Assembly (NCBI GenBank): GCA_947574135.1
Contig: CANPIM010000038.1
Coordinates: forward strand, 1-32,790
Origin: an uncultured Lachnospiraceae bacterium
GTDB lineage: Bacteria > Bacillota > Clostridia > Lachnospirales > Lachnospiraceae
Direction of reading: 5' to 3'
DNA length: 32,790 nucleotides
A program made the translations under genes and the position numbers. This document shows, one piece after another, positions 23,343 to 31,499 of this stretch. The notes beneath the pieces are model-generated. The model made no database searches, was not told the DNA's origin, and saw only the letters and a program-made list of their open reading frames with translations. Position 1 is the stretch's first letter, and every line of letters begins with the position of its first letter.

Positions 23343-26231
23343 TTAATCTGCAATGGTCACGCTGGTGGCTTCGCTGGCCTCTCCCGTGATCAGCTCCTCC
23401 TCGTCCGCCAGATCATAGTAATATTTCAACACCTCGGAGGTGATTTCCAGAGCATTGGCGGAGGTGTAGCCGTTGGCAATTCGAGTGGCTATGGCAATTT
23501 CCGGCTGTTCATAGGGGGCGAACCCCACGAAAACCGCGTGGTTGGGACGGCGCTTGGATTGCTCTGCCGTACCGGTCTTACCTCCCATGGTAATTCCCAG
23601 GCTGTTTAAGGAGCTGTTCCCCTCTGCCATGAGCCGCATGCCTGCGCGTACCGCGTCCCAGGTAGACTGCTGTATCTCCACTCGATTAAACACCTCTGCC
23701 TGGTAATCCTCAAGCAATTCCCCCTCGGAATTTGTAAGCTTGTCCAGCAGGGTCAGGTTGTAGCAGGTCCCCTGATTGGCCAGGGCTGCCACATAGCGGG
23801 CCAGCTGGGTCAGGGTGTAGTTGTTGGTTCCCTGTCCGATGGCCGTATCCACAGGGAGCTCATCGGATATCTGGGGCAGCCTCTCGGATATCTCCACCCC
23901 GGAAGGATCTCCAAGCCCAAACATTTCTGCATACTTATGAAAGACCGACAGACCCTTTTCATTGGAAAAGCTGCCGTTTTTTCCATCGGAAAGCCGGTAT
24001 CCCACCTCATAAAAAAAGTAGTTGCAGGAATCCCGAATGGCAGTGGTCACATTCTCAATGCCGTGGCTCCCCCCGTGCTGGGTATAAATCCAGCAGGTCT
24101 TGGAGGGGGTGATGGTGTCGTATACTCCCTTGGTAGGCATGGTCTCCGAGGGGGTAATGACGCCCTCCTCCAGACCGGCAATGGCCGACAGAGGCTTAAA
24201 TGTGGATCCGGGAGCCGTAGCCTCCTGGGTAGCCCGGTTTACAAAGGGTGTGGCCGAATCCTTCAAAAGCTGATTGAAATATCCTGCATCCACCGTATTG
24301 GTCAACCGGTTGTTGTCATACCCCGGATAATCCACCAGGGCCAGCACATCCCCACTGTTTACATCCACCACCACACAGCCTGCGCTGCAGGGATCCAGGG
24401 CCAATTGCCCCGGCGTAATGGCAAGCTCCCGAATTCTGTCTGTCATAAAGGTGTAGGCCGACAGGGAGCCGTCCCGAAGCTTTGTCACAAGTTCCTCATT
24501 ATATTCTAACACATTTTGATCATATAATAAAAGACAAATTTCACTGCCTGAGACAATATCGTCCAGGAGCATATATTTGTACAGCATTTTTTCAAATTCC
24601 GCGTCTGTTTCCAGATACTCCCGCATATAGTTCAATACGGCCTCATAGATCTCCCCGGAATCCATGTAGGGATTGTCGCTGGCCACCCGGCTCACATCGA
24701 TCCAGTTCATGGAGATGGCATACTGGAGATATTCCTTTAAGCTTATAACCTCCTCCTTGGTCCAGCGAAGATAGGTCTCGTCCGTCACATCCACTGCAGA
24801 CCGCATAAGCACCTGGTTATCTCCCATGAGCACATCCGAAACCAGATAGCTCATATAGACCTGCATTTCCTTGGACAAATCCTGATAAGCCGCCGGAGCC
24901 TCCATGCGAAGCTGCTCCTCCAGGGCGTTTAACACAGCCTCTCTTCGGGATTTCAGACGCTCGTATACGCTTTTCTCCAGCTCCGTGGCATCCGGCTCCC
25001 GGAAATGATCGCTGTTGAGAATGTTATTTGCGATCATTGCGTTGTATACATCATAGATAGGGATGACAATGGAGCTGGGACCATCCCGCTCCCCGGGAAT
25101 ATATTCTTTGATATTGCGGATTTTAGAGAGCACAATTCCCGCCAGCTCCTGCTCTATGATCTTGTAAATGGCAATATTCAAATCCCCGTCAATGGTCAGA
25201 TACAGATCGTTTCCCGGCACCGGCATTACGCTTTCCGTAACCTCCAGCACCTTCCCCATACTGTCCACGTACATGGTCTCATAGCCCTTGGTCCCCTGGA
25301 GCTCCTGCTCCATATACTGCTCAATCCCCGCCTTTCCGATAATATCGTTGAGCTCATAGCTCTCGTCCAGGGCCTGAAGCTCATCCAGCTCCTCCTGGGA
25401 GGCCTTTCCGATATATCCGATAATGGATGCAAAATATCGGCTGTCCGGATACACCCGCACACTGCTCTGGGCAATATCCACTCCCTGCAGAGTGTCCTGA
25501 TTTTCCAGAACAGCCGCCACGGTCTCCTCCGACACATTGGTGGCTACGGTGGTGGTCACATACCGGCGGTAATTGTTGGCAAACATATTGCTTCGGATAT
25601 TGAGAATTTTAAGCTTCTCCTGGGGAGTATAGCCATCCACGGAAATCTTATACCGGTTCTTCTCTTCCTCCGTATAGGTATCCGGCAGCCAATACTTATC
25701 CTCGGAGCACAAAAACTCCATCATTTCCTCTGCCGTAGCCAGCTCCTCCTTGGGCTTCAGATCGCTGATCTTGGACCGGCCATATACGTCCGCCTTAAAG
25801 CGCAAAAGCGCCGTTCCCTCCTGGGTATACACATATTTTCCGTTTTCGTATAAAATGCCAAAATCATGGAGGGTACTGTCCCCGTTTTTCTCCACCAGCT
25901 GAATCAGCCGGTAGATGGTCTCATTAAGCTGTGCATTCTTGGCATCCCCGTTTGCATAGCTGCCATTGTCCTCAATGGTCACGGAATAGGAGAGCTCGCT
26001 GTAGGCCAGAAGCTTTCCGTTTCTGTCAAAAATATTTCCCCTGGTGCTGGACAGGCTCACCTGCTTCTCTGTTTTCAGGGCAAAGGTGTCCTGGTATTCC
26101 CCGCCTTTTACAATCTGCAAATAAAAAACCCGCTGCAAAAGAATGGCAAATAAGACGATAAACACCACCATGAGGAAAAAAGTTCTTGATTTAATAAAAT
26201 TCCATATGGCTTCTCTGATATCACTTAACAA
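23343..26231 (-). CDS. mrdA: Penicillin-binding protein 2 (elongation transpeptidase) with large insertion
   Basis: A class B PBP of about 962 residues that cross-links side-wall peptidoglycan with RodA. One N-terminal membrane helix (about 20-40) is followed by the dimerisation domain (STRGNIFDRNGKLLAYS). The transpeptidase domain carries catalytic S678 (GSTFK), SCN (737-739) and KTGT (887-890); numbering is from the TTG at 26237. About 240 residues, roughly 371-612, are inserted between the LTIDGDLNIA helix and VVVDVNSGDVLALVDYPGYD, so the protein is much longer than the usual 600-700. I prefer the TTG at 26231: GAGGAG is 8 nt before it but only 2 nt before the TTG at 26237. The symbol follows the mre/rodA context. 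Confidence 0.92.
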   Translation of the reverse strand: MLSDIREAIWNFIKSRTFFLMVVFIVLFAILLQRVFYLQIVKGGEYQDTFALKTEKQVSLSSTRGNIFDRNGKLLAYSELSYSVTIEDNGSYANGDAKNAQLNETIYRLIQLVEKNGDSTLHDFGILYENGKYVYTQEGTALLRFKADVYGRSKISDLKPKEELATAEEMMEFLCSEDKYWLPDTYTEEEKNRYKISVDGYTPQEKLKILNIRSNMFANNYRRYVTTTVATNVSEETVAAVLENQDTLQGVDIAQSSVRVYPDSRYFASIIGYIGKASQEELDELQALDESYELNDIIGKAGIEQYMEQELQGTKGYETMYVDSMGKVLEVTESVMPVPGNDLYLTIDGDLNIAIYKIIEQELAGIVLSKIRNIKEYIPGERDGPSSIVIPIYDVYNAMIANNILNSDHFREPDATELEKSVYERLKSRREAVLNALEEQLRMEAPAAYQDLSKEMQVYMSYLVSDVLMGDNQVLMRSAVDVTDETYLRWTKEEVISLKEYLQYAISMNWIDVSRVASDNPYMDSGEIYEAVLNYMREYLETDAEFEKMLYKYMLLDDIVSGSEICLLLYDQNVLEYNEELVTKLRDGSLSAYTFMTDRIRELAITPGQLALDPCSAGCVVVDVNSGDVLALVDYPGYDNNRLTNTVDAGYFNQLLKDSATPFVNRATQEATAPGSTFKPLSAIAGLEEGVITPSETMPTKGVYDTITPSKTCWIYTQHGGSHGIENVTTAIRDSCNYFFYEVGYRLSDGKNGSFSNEKGLSVFHKYAEMFGLGDPSGVEISERLPQISDELPVDTAIGQGTNNYTLTQLARYVAALANQGTCYNLTLLDKLTNSEGELLEDYQAEVFNRVEIQQSTWDAVRAGMRLMAEGNSSLNSLGITMGGKTGTAEQSKRRPNHAVFVGFAPYEQPEIAIATRIANGYTSANALEITSEVLKYYYDLADEEELITGEASEATSVTIAD

Positions 26232-26233
26232 TT

Positions 26234-26755
26234 TCAAAACTCCTCTTTACCCGGCAAATCCTCCTCATGCCTTTCCAGCCACCGGTTCAGCCGGCGGATC
26301 AGCCAGTAAAGCCCCAGGGTCGCCACTACCGTGTAGATAAGCTCCGGAATGATAATGTGGAGCAGGTAATAGGAAAAATCAAATTTCCCCCGAAGCAAAA
26401 ACAGAAAAAAGTATAGCAAAAGCCCATAGGCCAAATCGCTAAATGCAATCCATACCATGGGAAGCTTAATATCCTCATCCAGAAACAGCCGGTGAAAAAT
26501 CCCGTTTCCGTATCCGATAAACAGGTAGATCAGGGCATAGAAGCCCAACACTCTGCCGTAAAAAATATCCAGCAGCATTCCACAGAAAAATCCGGTAAAA
26601 AGGCCTTCCTTTTCCCCCCGCATCAGGCCGAAGGAGGCCGTCACCACCAATAAAAGATTGGGGGAAACCGACGCCAGGGCCAGAGACTGAAACACCGTAT
26701 TCTGCAGAATAAAGCACAGGATAATCAGCAAAAACACCGCGATCTTCCGCCTCAT
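26234..26755 (-). CDS. mreD: Rod shape-determining protein MreD
   Basis: A 173-residue integral membrane protein of the elongasome, with about five or six predicted helices. The N-terminus MRRKIAVFLLIILCFILQNTVFQSLALA and the stretch NLLLVVTASFGLMRGEKEGLFTGFFCGMLLDIFYG fit MreD. It lies between mreC and the PBP gene, the usual order. Its stop is 2 nt from, or overlaps, the PBP start. GGAGG is 10 nt before its ATG. Confidence 0.92.
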   Translation of the reverse strand: MRRKIAVFLLIILCFILQNTVFQSLALASVSPNLLLVVTASFGLMRGEKEGLFTGFFCGMLLDIFYGRVLGFYALIYLFIGYGNGIFHRLFLDEDIKLPMVWIAFSDLAYGLLLYFFLFLLRGKFDFSYYLLHIIIPELIYTVVATLGLYWLIRRLNRWLERHEEDLPGKEEF

Positions 26756-26771
26756 GAAAAAGTCTCCTCCC

Positions 26772-27626
26772 TTATTCCTCTGCCGTCTGCTTCAGATCCG
26801 TAATCACCAGCACCGTATGCAGATATTCGAAATCCACCGCCGGCGTCAGGGTCCCGGAATAGGTCAGGTTATTGGAATCCAGGGAAATCTCATCCACATA
26901 GCCAATGAGTATCCCCTCCTGGTATTTGTCGCTGATATGGGAGGTCAGTACCTTATCTCCCTTGTTGATGGCCCCCTCCTCCGTTTTCAGCTGGGTAATC
27001 CGGATAACGCCCTCGTTCATCAGCTGCAGGTCCCCATTTACAAAGCAGGGATCTGAGGTGGAGAGCACCGTGGCGCTCACATTGGTGGCATCGTCGATAA
27101 TGGATCGAACCTGGGCCCAGCTGCCCCCCACCTTGGTGACAATTCCCACCAGGCCGCTGCCCGCAATGACATTCATGCCCTCGGCAATGCCGTCGTCCGC
27201 CCCCTTGTCAATCAAAAAGCTGCTGAACCAGTTTCCCGCATCCTTTCCGATAATGCGGGCCGCCACCTTATCATAGTCACTGTAGTTTTCATCCAGTGCA
27301 TAGAGGGTTCGAAGCTCCGCCAGCTCATAGCGATCCTGCTGTAGCTGGCTGTTCTCCATAATAAGCTCATCAATCTGGGCCTGAAGCTTTTCATTGAGCT
27401 CCTGGGCCTCCTGGAGGGCCTCGAAATTATCCGTCTTGTCTCTAAGCCAGCTTCCTGCGCTGTTGAGCCCCCGCTGAATGGGCACGAACAGATATCCGGC
27501 GGCTGTGTTCACAAAGCCCCCGGAAAATCCGGTGACAAAGGAAATCCCCATGAGAAGGACACACCCCAAGGCCATCCCTGCAAACAGATATTTGCTGGGC
27601 ACGGAAAATTTATTTCTTTTTTTCAT
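26772..27626 (-). CDS. mreC: Rod shape-determining protein MreC
   Basis: A 284-residue single-pass membrane protein of the elongation machinery. The N-terminal helix (about 13-33) is followed by a coiled coil (about 68-107, EALQEAQELNEKLQAQIDEL then ENSQLQQDRYELAELR). The MreC beta-domains come after it (AARIIGKDAGNWFSSFLIDKG, GSGLVGIVTKVG, VRSIIDDATNVSA). It bridges MreB/MreD and PBP2 and may activate the latter. It lies 13 nt after mreB. Confidence 0.95.
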   Translation of the reverse strand: MKKRNKFSVPSKYLFAGMALGCVLLMGISFVTGFSGGFVNTAAGYLFVPIQRGLNSAGSWLRDKTDNFEALQEAQELNEKLQAQIDELIMENSQLQQDRYELAELRTLYALDENYSDYDKVAARIIGKDAGNWFSSFLIDKGADDGIAEGMNVIAGSGLVGIVTKVGGSWAQVRSIIDDATNVSATVLSTSDPCFVNGDLQLMNEGVIRITQLKTEEGAINKGDKVLTSHISDKYQEGILIGYVDEISLDSNNLTYSGTLTPAVDFEYLHTVLVITDLKQTAEE

Positions 27627-27639
27627 TGTACACCTGTCT

Positions 27640-28647
27640 TTAATTGTAGGCCTGTTCCTTGGTGATAAAGGTCAGATCCCGGAATTCCTTCTCATTGATA
27701 ATCCGGGAAAGCCCTCTGGCCACACACTCCTCCGGCTTCTCCACCGTGTTCACCTTAATGTTGGTGGCCGCAGCGATAAGGCCGTCCAGTCCTGTCAGAT
27801 TTGCCACCCCTCCTGTTAAAAAGATGCCGTTGCGGATAATATCCACTCCCAGCTCCGGCGGGGTGCGCTCCAGAATCATTTTAATGGAATCCACAATGGT
27901 CTTGAGCTGCTCCTTGATGGAATCCGCCACAAAATCCCCGCTTACCTCCAGAAGCGCCGGCAAACCAAGGGCCATATTGCGGCCGCAGATCTCCATTTTC
28001 TTGTCAGAGCTCCCCGGCACATAGCCCAGCTCCCGCTTTAAGAGCTCGGCGGTCTTACCTCCTATATAATAGCCAAATTCCCGGCGAATGGCTCCGGAAA
28101 TCGCCTCGTCCATTTTGTTTCCACCCATTTTGATGAGCTTGCTGGTCACAGTTCCCCCAAGAGAAAGTATGGAGATCTCCGTGGTGTCCGCTCCCACATC
28201 CACCAGCATCACGCCCTGGGCCTGGGTCACATCAAGGCCAAGGCCCAGACCGGCGGCCACAGGCTTGTCCACCATGCATACCCGCTTGGATTTCAGTCCA
28301 ATGCCCTGCACCAGCGTGGAAAACACCCGGTCCTGCACATCCGTGGGCAGCGCCATATAGAAATCCGCTCCCTTTAAGGGTCCCTTGGCATGGTCCTCCA
28401 GAAAAGCCCGCAGAAATTCCTGCATATAGGTAATGCTGGCCACGGTGCCGAAGGCCATAGGATACAGCACATGGATGTTGGAGGGAGCCTTCTCATACAT
28501 GTCATAGGCCTCATCCCCGTAAGCAATCATGCCCTTTTTCTCTTCTATGGCCACCATATTTTTCTGGCAAAAGATGGTATCCGCCTCTCTGCTGTATATT
28601 TTTATCGTATTCGTACCTAAATCGCATCCAAAGCACTGCACTGCCAT
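27640..28647 (-). CDS. mreB: Rod shape-determining protein MreB/Mbl
   Basis: Actin-like ATPase of 335 residues that forms curved filaments under the membrane and guides side-wall synthesis. DLGTNTIKIY (phosphate 1), GVMLVDVGADTTEISILSLGG (phosphate 2), and FLTGGVANLTGLDGLI (adenosine) are present. The N-terminus AVQCFGCDLGTNTIK and the Ala in DVGADTTE differ a little from canonical MreB (IDLGTANTLVY, DIGGGTTE), so it may be an Mbl-like or divergent paralogue. AGGA lies before the ATG. It is the first of mreBCD. Confidence 0.92.
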   Translation of the reverse strand: MAVQCFGCDLGTNTIKIYSREADTIFCQKNMVAIEEKKGMIAYGDEAYDMYEKAPSNIHVLYPMAFGTVASITYMQEFLRAFLEDHAKGPLKGADFYMALPTDVQDRVFSTLVQGIGLKSKRVCMVDKPVAAGLGLGLDVTQAQGVMLVDVGADTTEISILSLGGTVTSKLIKMGGNKMDEAISGAIRREFGYYIGGKTAELLKRELGYVPGSSDKKMEICGRNMALGLPALLEVSGDFVADSIKEQLKTIVDSIKMILERTPPELGVDIIRNGIFLTGGVANLTGLDGLIAAATNIKVNTVEKPEECVARGLSRIINEKEFRDLTFITKEQAYN

Positions 28648-28680
28648 TTTTTTCTTCCTTTCTCGCTGGTAATTCTGCTT

Positions 28681-29379
28681 TCAGGGCAATAGCTTTTTTT
28701 CCTTCAGACTGACATAGCAGTTATCCCCAATAATGACGTGGTCGAGAAGCGTAATCCCCAGAAGCTCTCCCGCCTCCTGCACCTGCCGGGTCATGAGAAT
28801 GTCCTCCTGACTTGGGGTGGGATCCCCGCTGGGATGATTGTGTACCAGCACAATATGTACGGCCTTGGCCATCACTGCCTCAATAAAAATCTCTCTCGGG
28901 GAAACGCAGGAATAATTCACTGTTCCCTTAAAAATTACCTTTTCTCTTAGAATACAATTTTTCGTATTTACCATCAGAAGCATCAGCTGCTCCTGGTCCT
29001 CATGACGCATATCCTCCATGAAATACTCTGCCACCGAGGCCGGTGTGGATAGGCTGATCTGACAGGCCGCCGCTGTCTTGGCAATGCGCCGGGACAGCTC
29101 TGCAATGCATTTCACCTGGATGGCCTTCACCCTTCCCACCCCGTGGATGGACATCAGCTCCTCCAGACTTAAATGGCAGATGCCCAACAGGCCCCGGTAG
29201 GGACCGGCCTTTCGCAAAATCTGGGCCGCCAGATCATAGGCCGGAACTCCCGGCACGCCGGTCCGGATAATCACAGACAAAAGCTCTGTGTCTGTGAGAT
29301 ATTCCGTCCCCTGGTTTACGCATTTCTCGTAAGGCTGCTCCTCCGGGCGCAGCTCCTTCATGGTTTGTCGCTCTTTCAT
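28681..29379 (-). CDS. radC: RadC-family JAB/JAMM protein
   Basis: A 232-residue protein with a helix-hairpin-helix region (about 75-92, SIHGVGRVKAIQVKCIAELSRR) and a C-terminal JAMM metalloprotease-like domain. The metal motif HNHPSGDPTPSQED spans 180-193 (H180, H182, D193). The family was named for DNA repair, but that role is doubtful and its substrate is unknown. It lies 33 nt before mreB, a frequent arrangement in Firmicutes. I chose the ATG at 29379 with AAAGGAAAG upstream; a second ATG at 29361 has no site. Confidence 0.92.
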   Translation of the reverse strand: MKERQTMKELRPEEQPYEKCVNQGTEYLTDTELLSVIIRTGVPGVPAYDLAAQILRKAGPYRGLLGICHLSLEELMSIHGVGRVKAIQVKCIAELSRRIAKTAAACQISLSTPASVAEYFMEDMRHEDQEQLMLLMVNTKNCILREKVIFKGTVNYSCVSPREIFIEAVMAKAVHIVLVHNHPSGDPTPSQEDILMTRQVQEAGELLGITLLDHVIIGDNCYVSLKEKKLLP

Positions 29380-29430
29380 CTCTTTCCTTTCCGCCGGGCC
29401 CTCAACTGCTCTTTGGAAACGAAGGGGAAG

Positions 29431-29682
29431 CTATAGCTTCCGGTAAATGATAATGGCAAGAACTACTCCGAGAATGCTGGCTATGGATATATGAATCCGC
29501 AGGCCAAAGGTTAAAACCAGCAGCCCCAAATCCAGCACAATGGGACTTTCCAGGCCAAAGCTCTCTCCGTAATTCAGCCATGAAAGCCCGGAAACGTTTG
29601 TGGTCAGCATCCCGAGAAACCCGCCCAGCACAATGCCGGACAAGAGCATAATCAGGAGCACCCACCCGTTCTTCGATTTCAT
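29431..29682 (-). CDS. DUF4321 small membrane protein
   Basis: An 83-residue protein with two predicted membrane helices (about residues 5-28 and 50-79). The pattern KNGWVLLIMLLSGIVLGGFLG then DLGLLVLTFGLRIHISIASILGVVLAIIIY matches DUF4321, a Clostridia family of unknown function commonly near radC/mreB. I chose the ATG at 29682, with GGAGG 6 nt upstream; the longer reading to 29730 lacks a site. It precedes radC by 51 nt and probably shares its transcript. Confidence 0.82.
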   Translation of the reverse strand: MKSKNGWVLLIMLLSGIVLGGFLGMLTTNVSGLSWLNYGESFGLESPIVLDLGLLVLTFGLRIHISIASILGVVLAIIIYRKL

Positions 29683-29855
29683 AAAGTTCCTCCATCTACT
29701 CCTTTGTGTTGTACATGCTTTTTGCTTCAACCAAAGTACATCATTTTATATACTATCATAAAAAACTTTTCTTGTATATACTTTAAAAATGAAGTTTTTC
29801 TTGATTTTTGTCCCCTGCCGTCGAATTGTCGAGAGATTCTTTTTTTCCCATTCTC
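29683..29855. other. AT-rich intergenic region before the DUF4321-radC-mre run
   Basis: The 173-nt gap between the COG2509-like gene's stop and DUF4321 is clearly more AT-rich than its surroundings. It holds two TATATACT copies about 26 nt apart (plus-strand sense) and near-repeats around ACTTTTCTTG and AGTTTTTCTTG. A promoter for the cell-shape run is expected here, but no -35/-10 pair on the minus strand is convincing. No terminator or RNA structure is obvious. Confidence 0.4.
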
Positions 29856-31496
29856 CTATAAAAGAGGGGCATAGCGGCTACGGATCTCCTCCGCCACACG
29901 AAGGCCGTCCATGGCAGCTGAGGTGATTCCTCCGGCATAGCCGGCTCCCTCTCCGCAGGGAAATAACCCTCCTATCCGGCTCTCCAGCTGCTCTCCCCGG
30001 AGAATCCGCACGGGGGAGGAGGTCCGGCTCTCCACGCCGGCCAAAACTGCATCCGGCCTGTCAAACCCCGGGATCAGCTGCCCGCAGCCTGTGATTCCCT
30101 CCGCCAAAGCCGCCGAAAGCTCCTCCGGAAAGATCCCCCGCACATCCCCGAAGCTCCAGCGCCCCTTCATGCAGGGCTCCACCTCTCCAAGAATTTGGGT
30201 GGACTGCTTTTTCAGGAAATCCTGCAAAAGCTGCACGGGAATTTTGCCTTCCCCCGCCAAAAAGGCCCGTTCCTCCAGCCTTCGCTGAAACCGAACCCCT
30301 GCCAGCACATCCCCGCCTCCAAAATCCTGGGGGCTCACGGTTACAATCATGGCGCTGTTGGCGTTTCTTCCGTCCCGGGCCTGGTAGCTCATCCCATTTA
30401 CAGCCAGGCGTCCCCTCTCTGAGGAGGCGTCCACCACATAGCCCCCGGGACACATACAGAAGGAATACACCCCCCGGCCTGCGGCTGTTTTCCGGGTCAC
30501 CTTATAGGCCGCAGCCGGAAGCTCCCGGGGATAATTATTTCCGTACTGCGCCCGGTTTATCATTTCCTGGGGGTGCTCCATGCGCACCCCCACCGCAAAG
30601 GCCTTCTGCTCCATGGGAACGCCGGCCTCTTGAAGCATGGCAAGGGTATCCCGGGCCGAGTGCCCCACGGCCAGCACCAGCGCCTCCACAGGGAGTGTCC
30701 ATATGCCTTTCTCCCGGGCCTTCCCCTTTTCCTCCTCCGGAAAGGCCCCCTCCACCGGCTCCACCTCTATGGCCCGTATACGGCCTTCCTCCGTCACAAG
30801 CCCGGTAAAGCGCTGGCCAAAAAGCACCTGGCCTCCCAAGGCCTCTATCTCTCTCCGGATATGCTCCACGATTCCCATAAGCATATCCGTGCCCAAATGG
30901 GGCTTGTTTTCATATAAAATTTCCTCCGGCGCGCCGGCCTCCACAAAGAGCTCCAGCACCTTTCGCCCCCGGCCCCTGGGATCCTTTACCAGGGTGTTCA
31001 GCTTTCCGTCGGAAAAGGTCCCGGCCCCTCCCTCCCCAAATTGTACATTGGTGTCCGGCATAAGGGCCTCTCCCTGCCAGAATTTCTCCACGGCTTTTTG
31101 CCGCTCCCGAACCTTTTGTCCCCGCTCCAGCACCAGGGGTCCATACCCGGCCCTGGCAAGCATCCAGGCACAAAAAAGCCCGGCAGGACCGCTGCCGATA
31201 ATCACCGGTGGATGCAAAAGCCGCTCCCCTCCCGCTTTGGGAAATACATAAAGGTTTTCCTTTGCCGGCCCAATCTGGGAATTATGGCGCCGGCTCAGAA
31301 GCTTTTTCTCTTCCAAAACCTTCACATCCACCACATAGACGTATTGTAACGGCTGTTTCCGGGCATCCAGGGATTTCTTCCGGATTTTCCATTCCTGAAT
31401 CTGAGATTTTGGGATACCCAAGGCCCGGGCCGCCTGGTCTCTTATGGCCTCCTTCTGATGCCCCACAGGCAGCTTTAGCTGTGTGATTCGAATCAT
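29856..31496 (-). CDS. FAD-dependent dehydrogenase-like protein (COG2509 type)
   Basis: A 546-residue soluble flavoprotein. An N-terminal segment of about 95 residues (IRITQLKLPVGHQKEAI, then WKIRKKSLDARKQ and VYVVDVKV) precedes the Rossmann dinucleotide-binding motif GSGPAG at 101-106. Further on come DTNVQFGEGGAGTFSDGKLNTL, LVLAVGHSARDTLAML, and the C-terminal FPCGEGAGYAGGITSAAMDG. These are hallmarks of the uncharacterised COG2509 FAD proteins. The substrate is unknown. It starts 3 nt after the stop of the other flavoprotein gene, so the two are co-transcribed. Confidence 0.9.
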   Translation of the reverse strand: MIRITQLKLPVGHQKEAIRDQAARALGIPKSQIQEWKIRKKSLDARKQPLQYVYVVDVKVLEEKKLLSRRHNSQIGPAKENLYVFPKAGGERLLHPPVIIGSGPAGLFCAWMLARAGYGPLVLERGQKVRERQKAVEKFWQGEALMPDTNVQFGEGGAGTFSDGKLNTLVKDPRGRGRKVLELFVEAGAPEEILYENKPHLGTDMLMGIVEHIRREIEALGGQVLFGQRFTGLVTEEGRIRAIEVEPVEGAFPEEEKGKAREKGIWTLPVEALVLAVGHSARDTLAMLQEAGVPMEQKAFAVGVRMEHPQEMINRAQYGNNYPRELPAAAYKVTRKTAAGRGVYSFCMCPGGYVVDASSERGRLAVNGMSYQARDGRNANSAMIVTVSPQDFGGGDVLAGVRFQRRLEERAFLAGEGKIPVQLLQDFLKKQSTQILGEVEPCMKGRWSFGDVRGIFPEELSAALAEGITGCGQLIPGFDRPDAVLAGVESRTSSPVRILRGEQLESRIGGLFPCGEGAGYAGGITSAAMDGLRVAEEIRSRYAPLL

Positions 31497-31499
31497 ATG

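Noticed and set aside
25005..25853. 282-codon plus-strand frame opposite the PBP2 gene
   Set aside because: Long antisense frames are common in this composition; the protein has His/Ile-rich shadow composition and no recognisable domain.
29402..29695. 97-codon frame over the DUF4321 gene
   Set aside because: It overlaps DUF4321 in another frame, has no family resemblance, and DUF4321 has the good ribosome site and membrane pattern.
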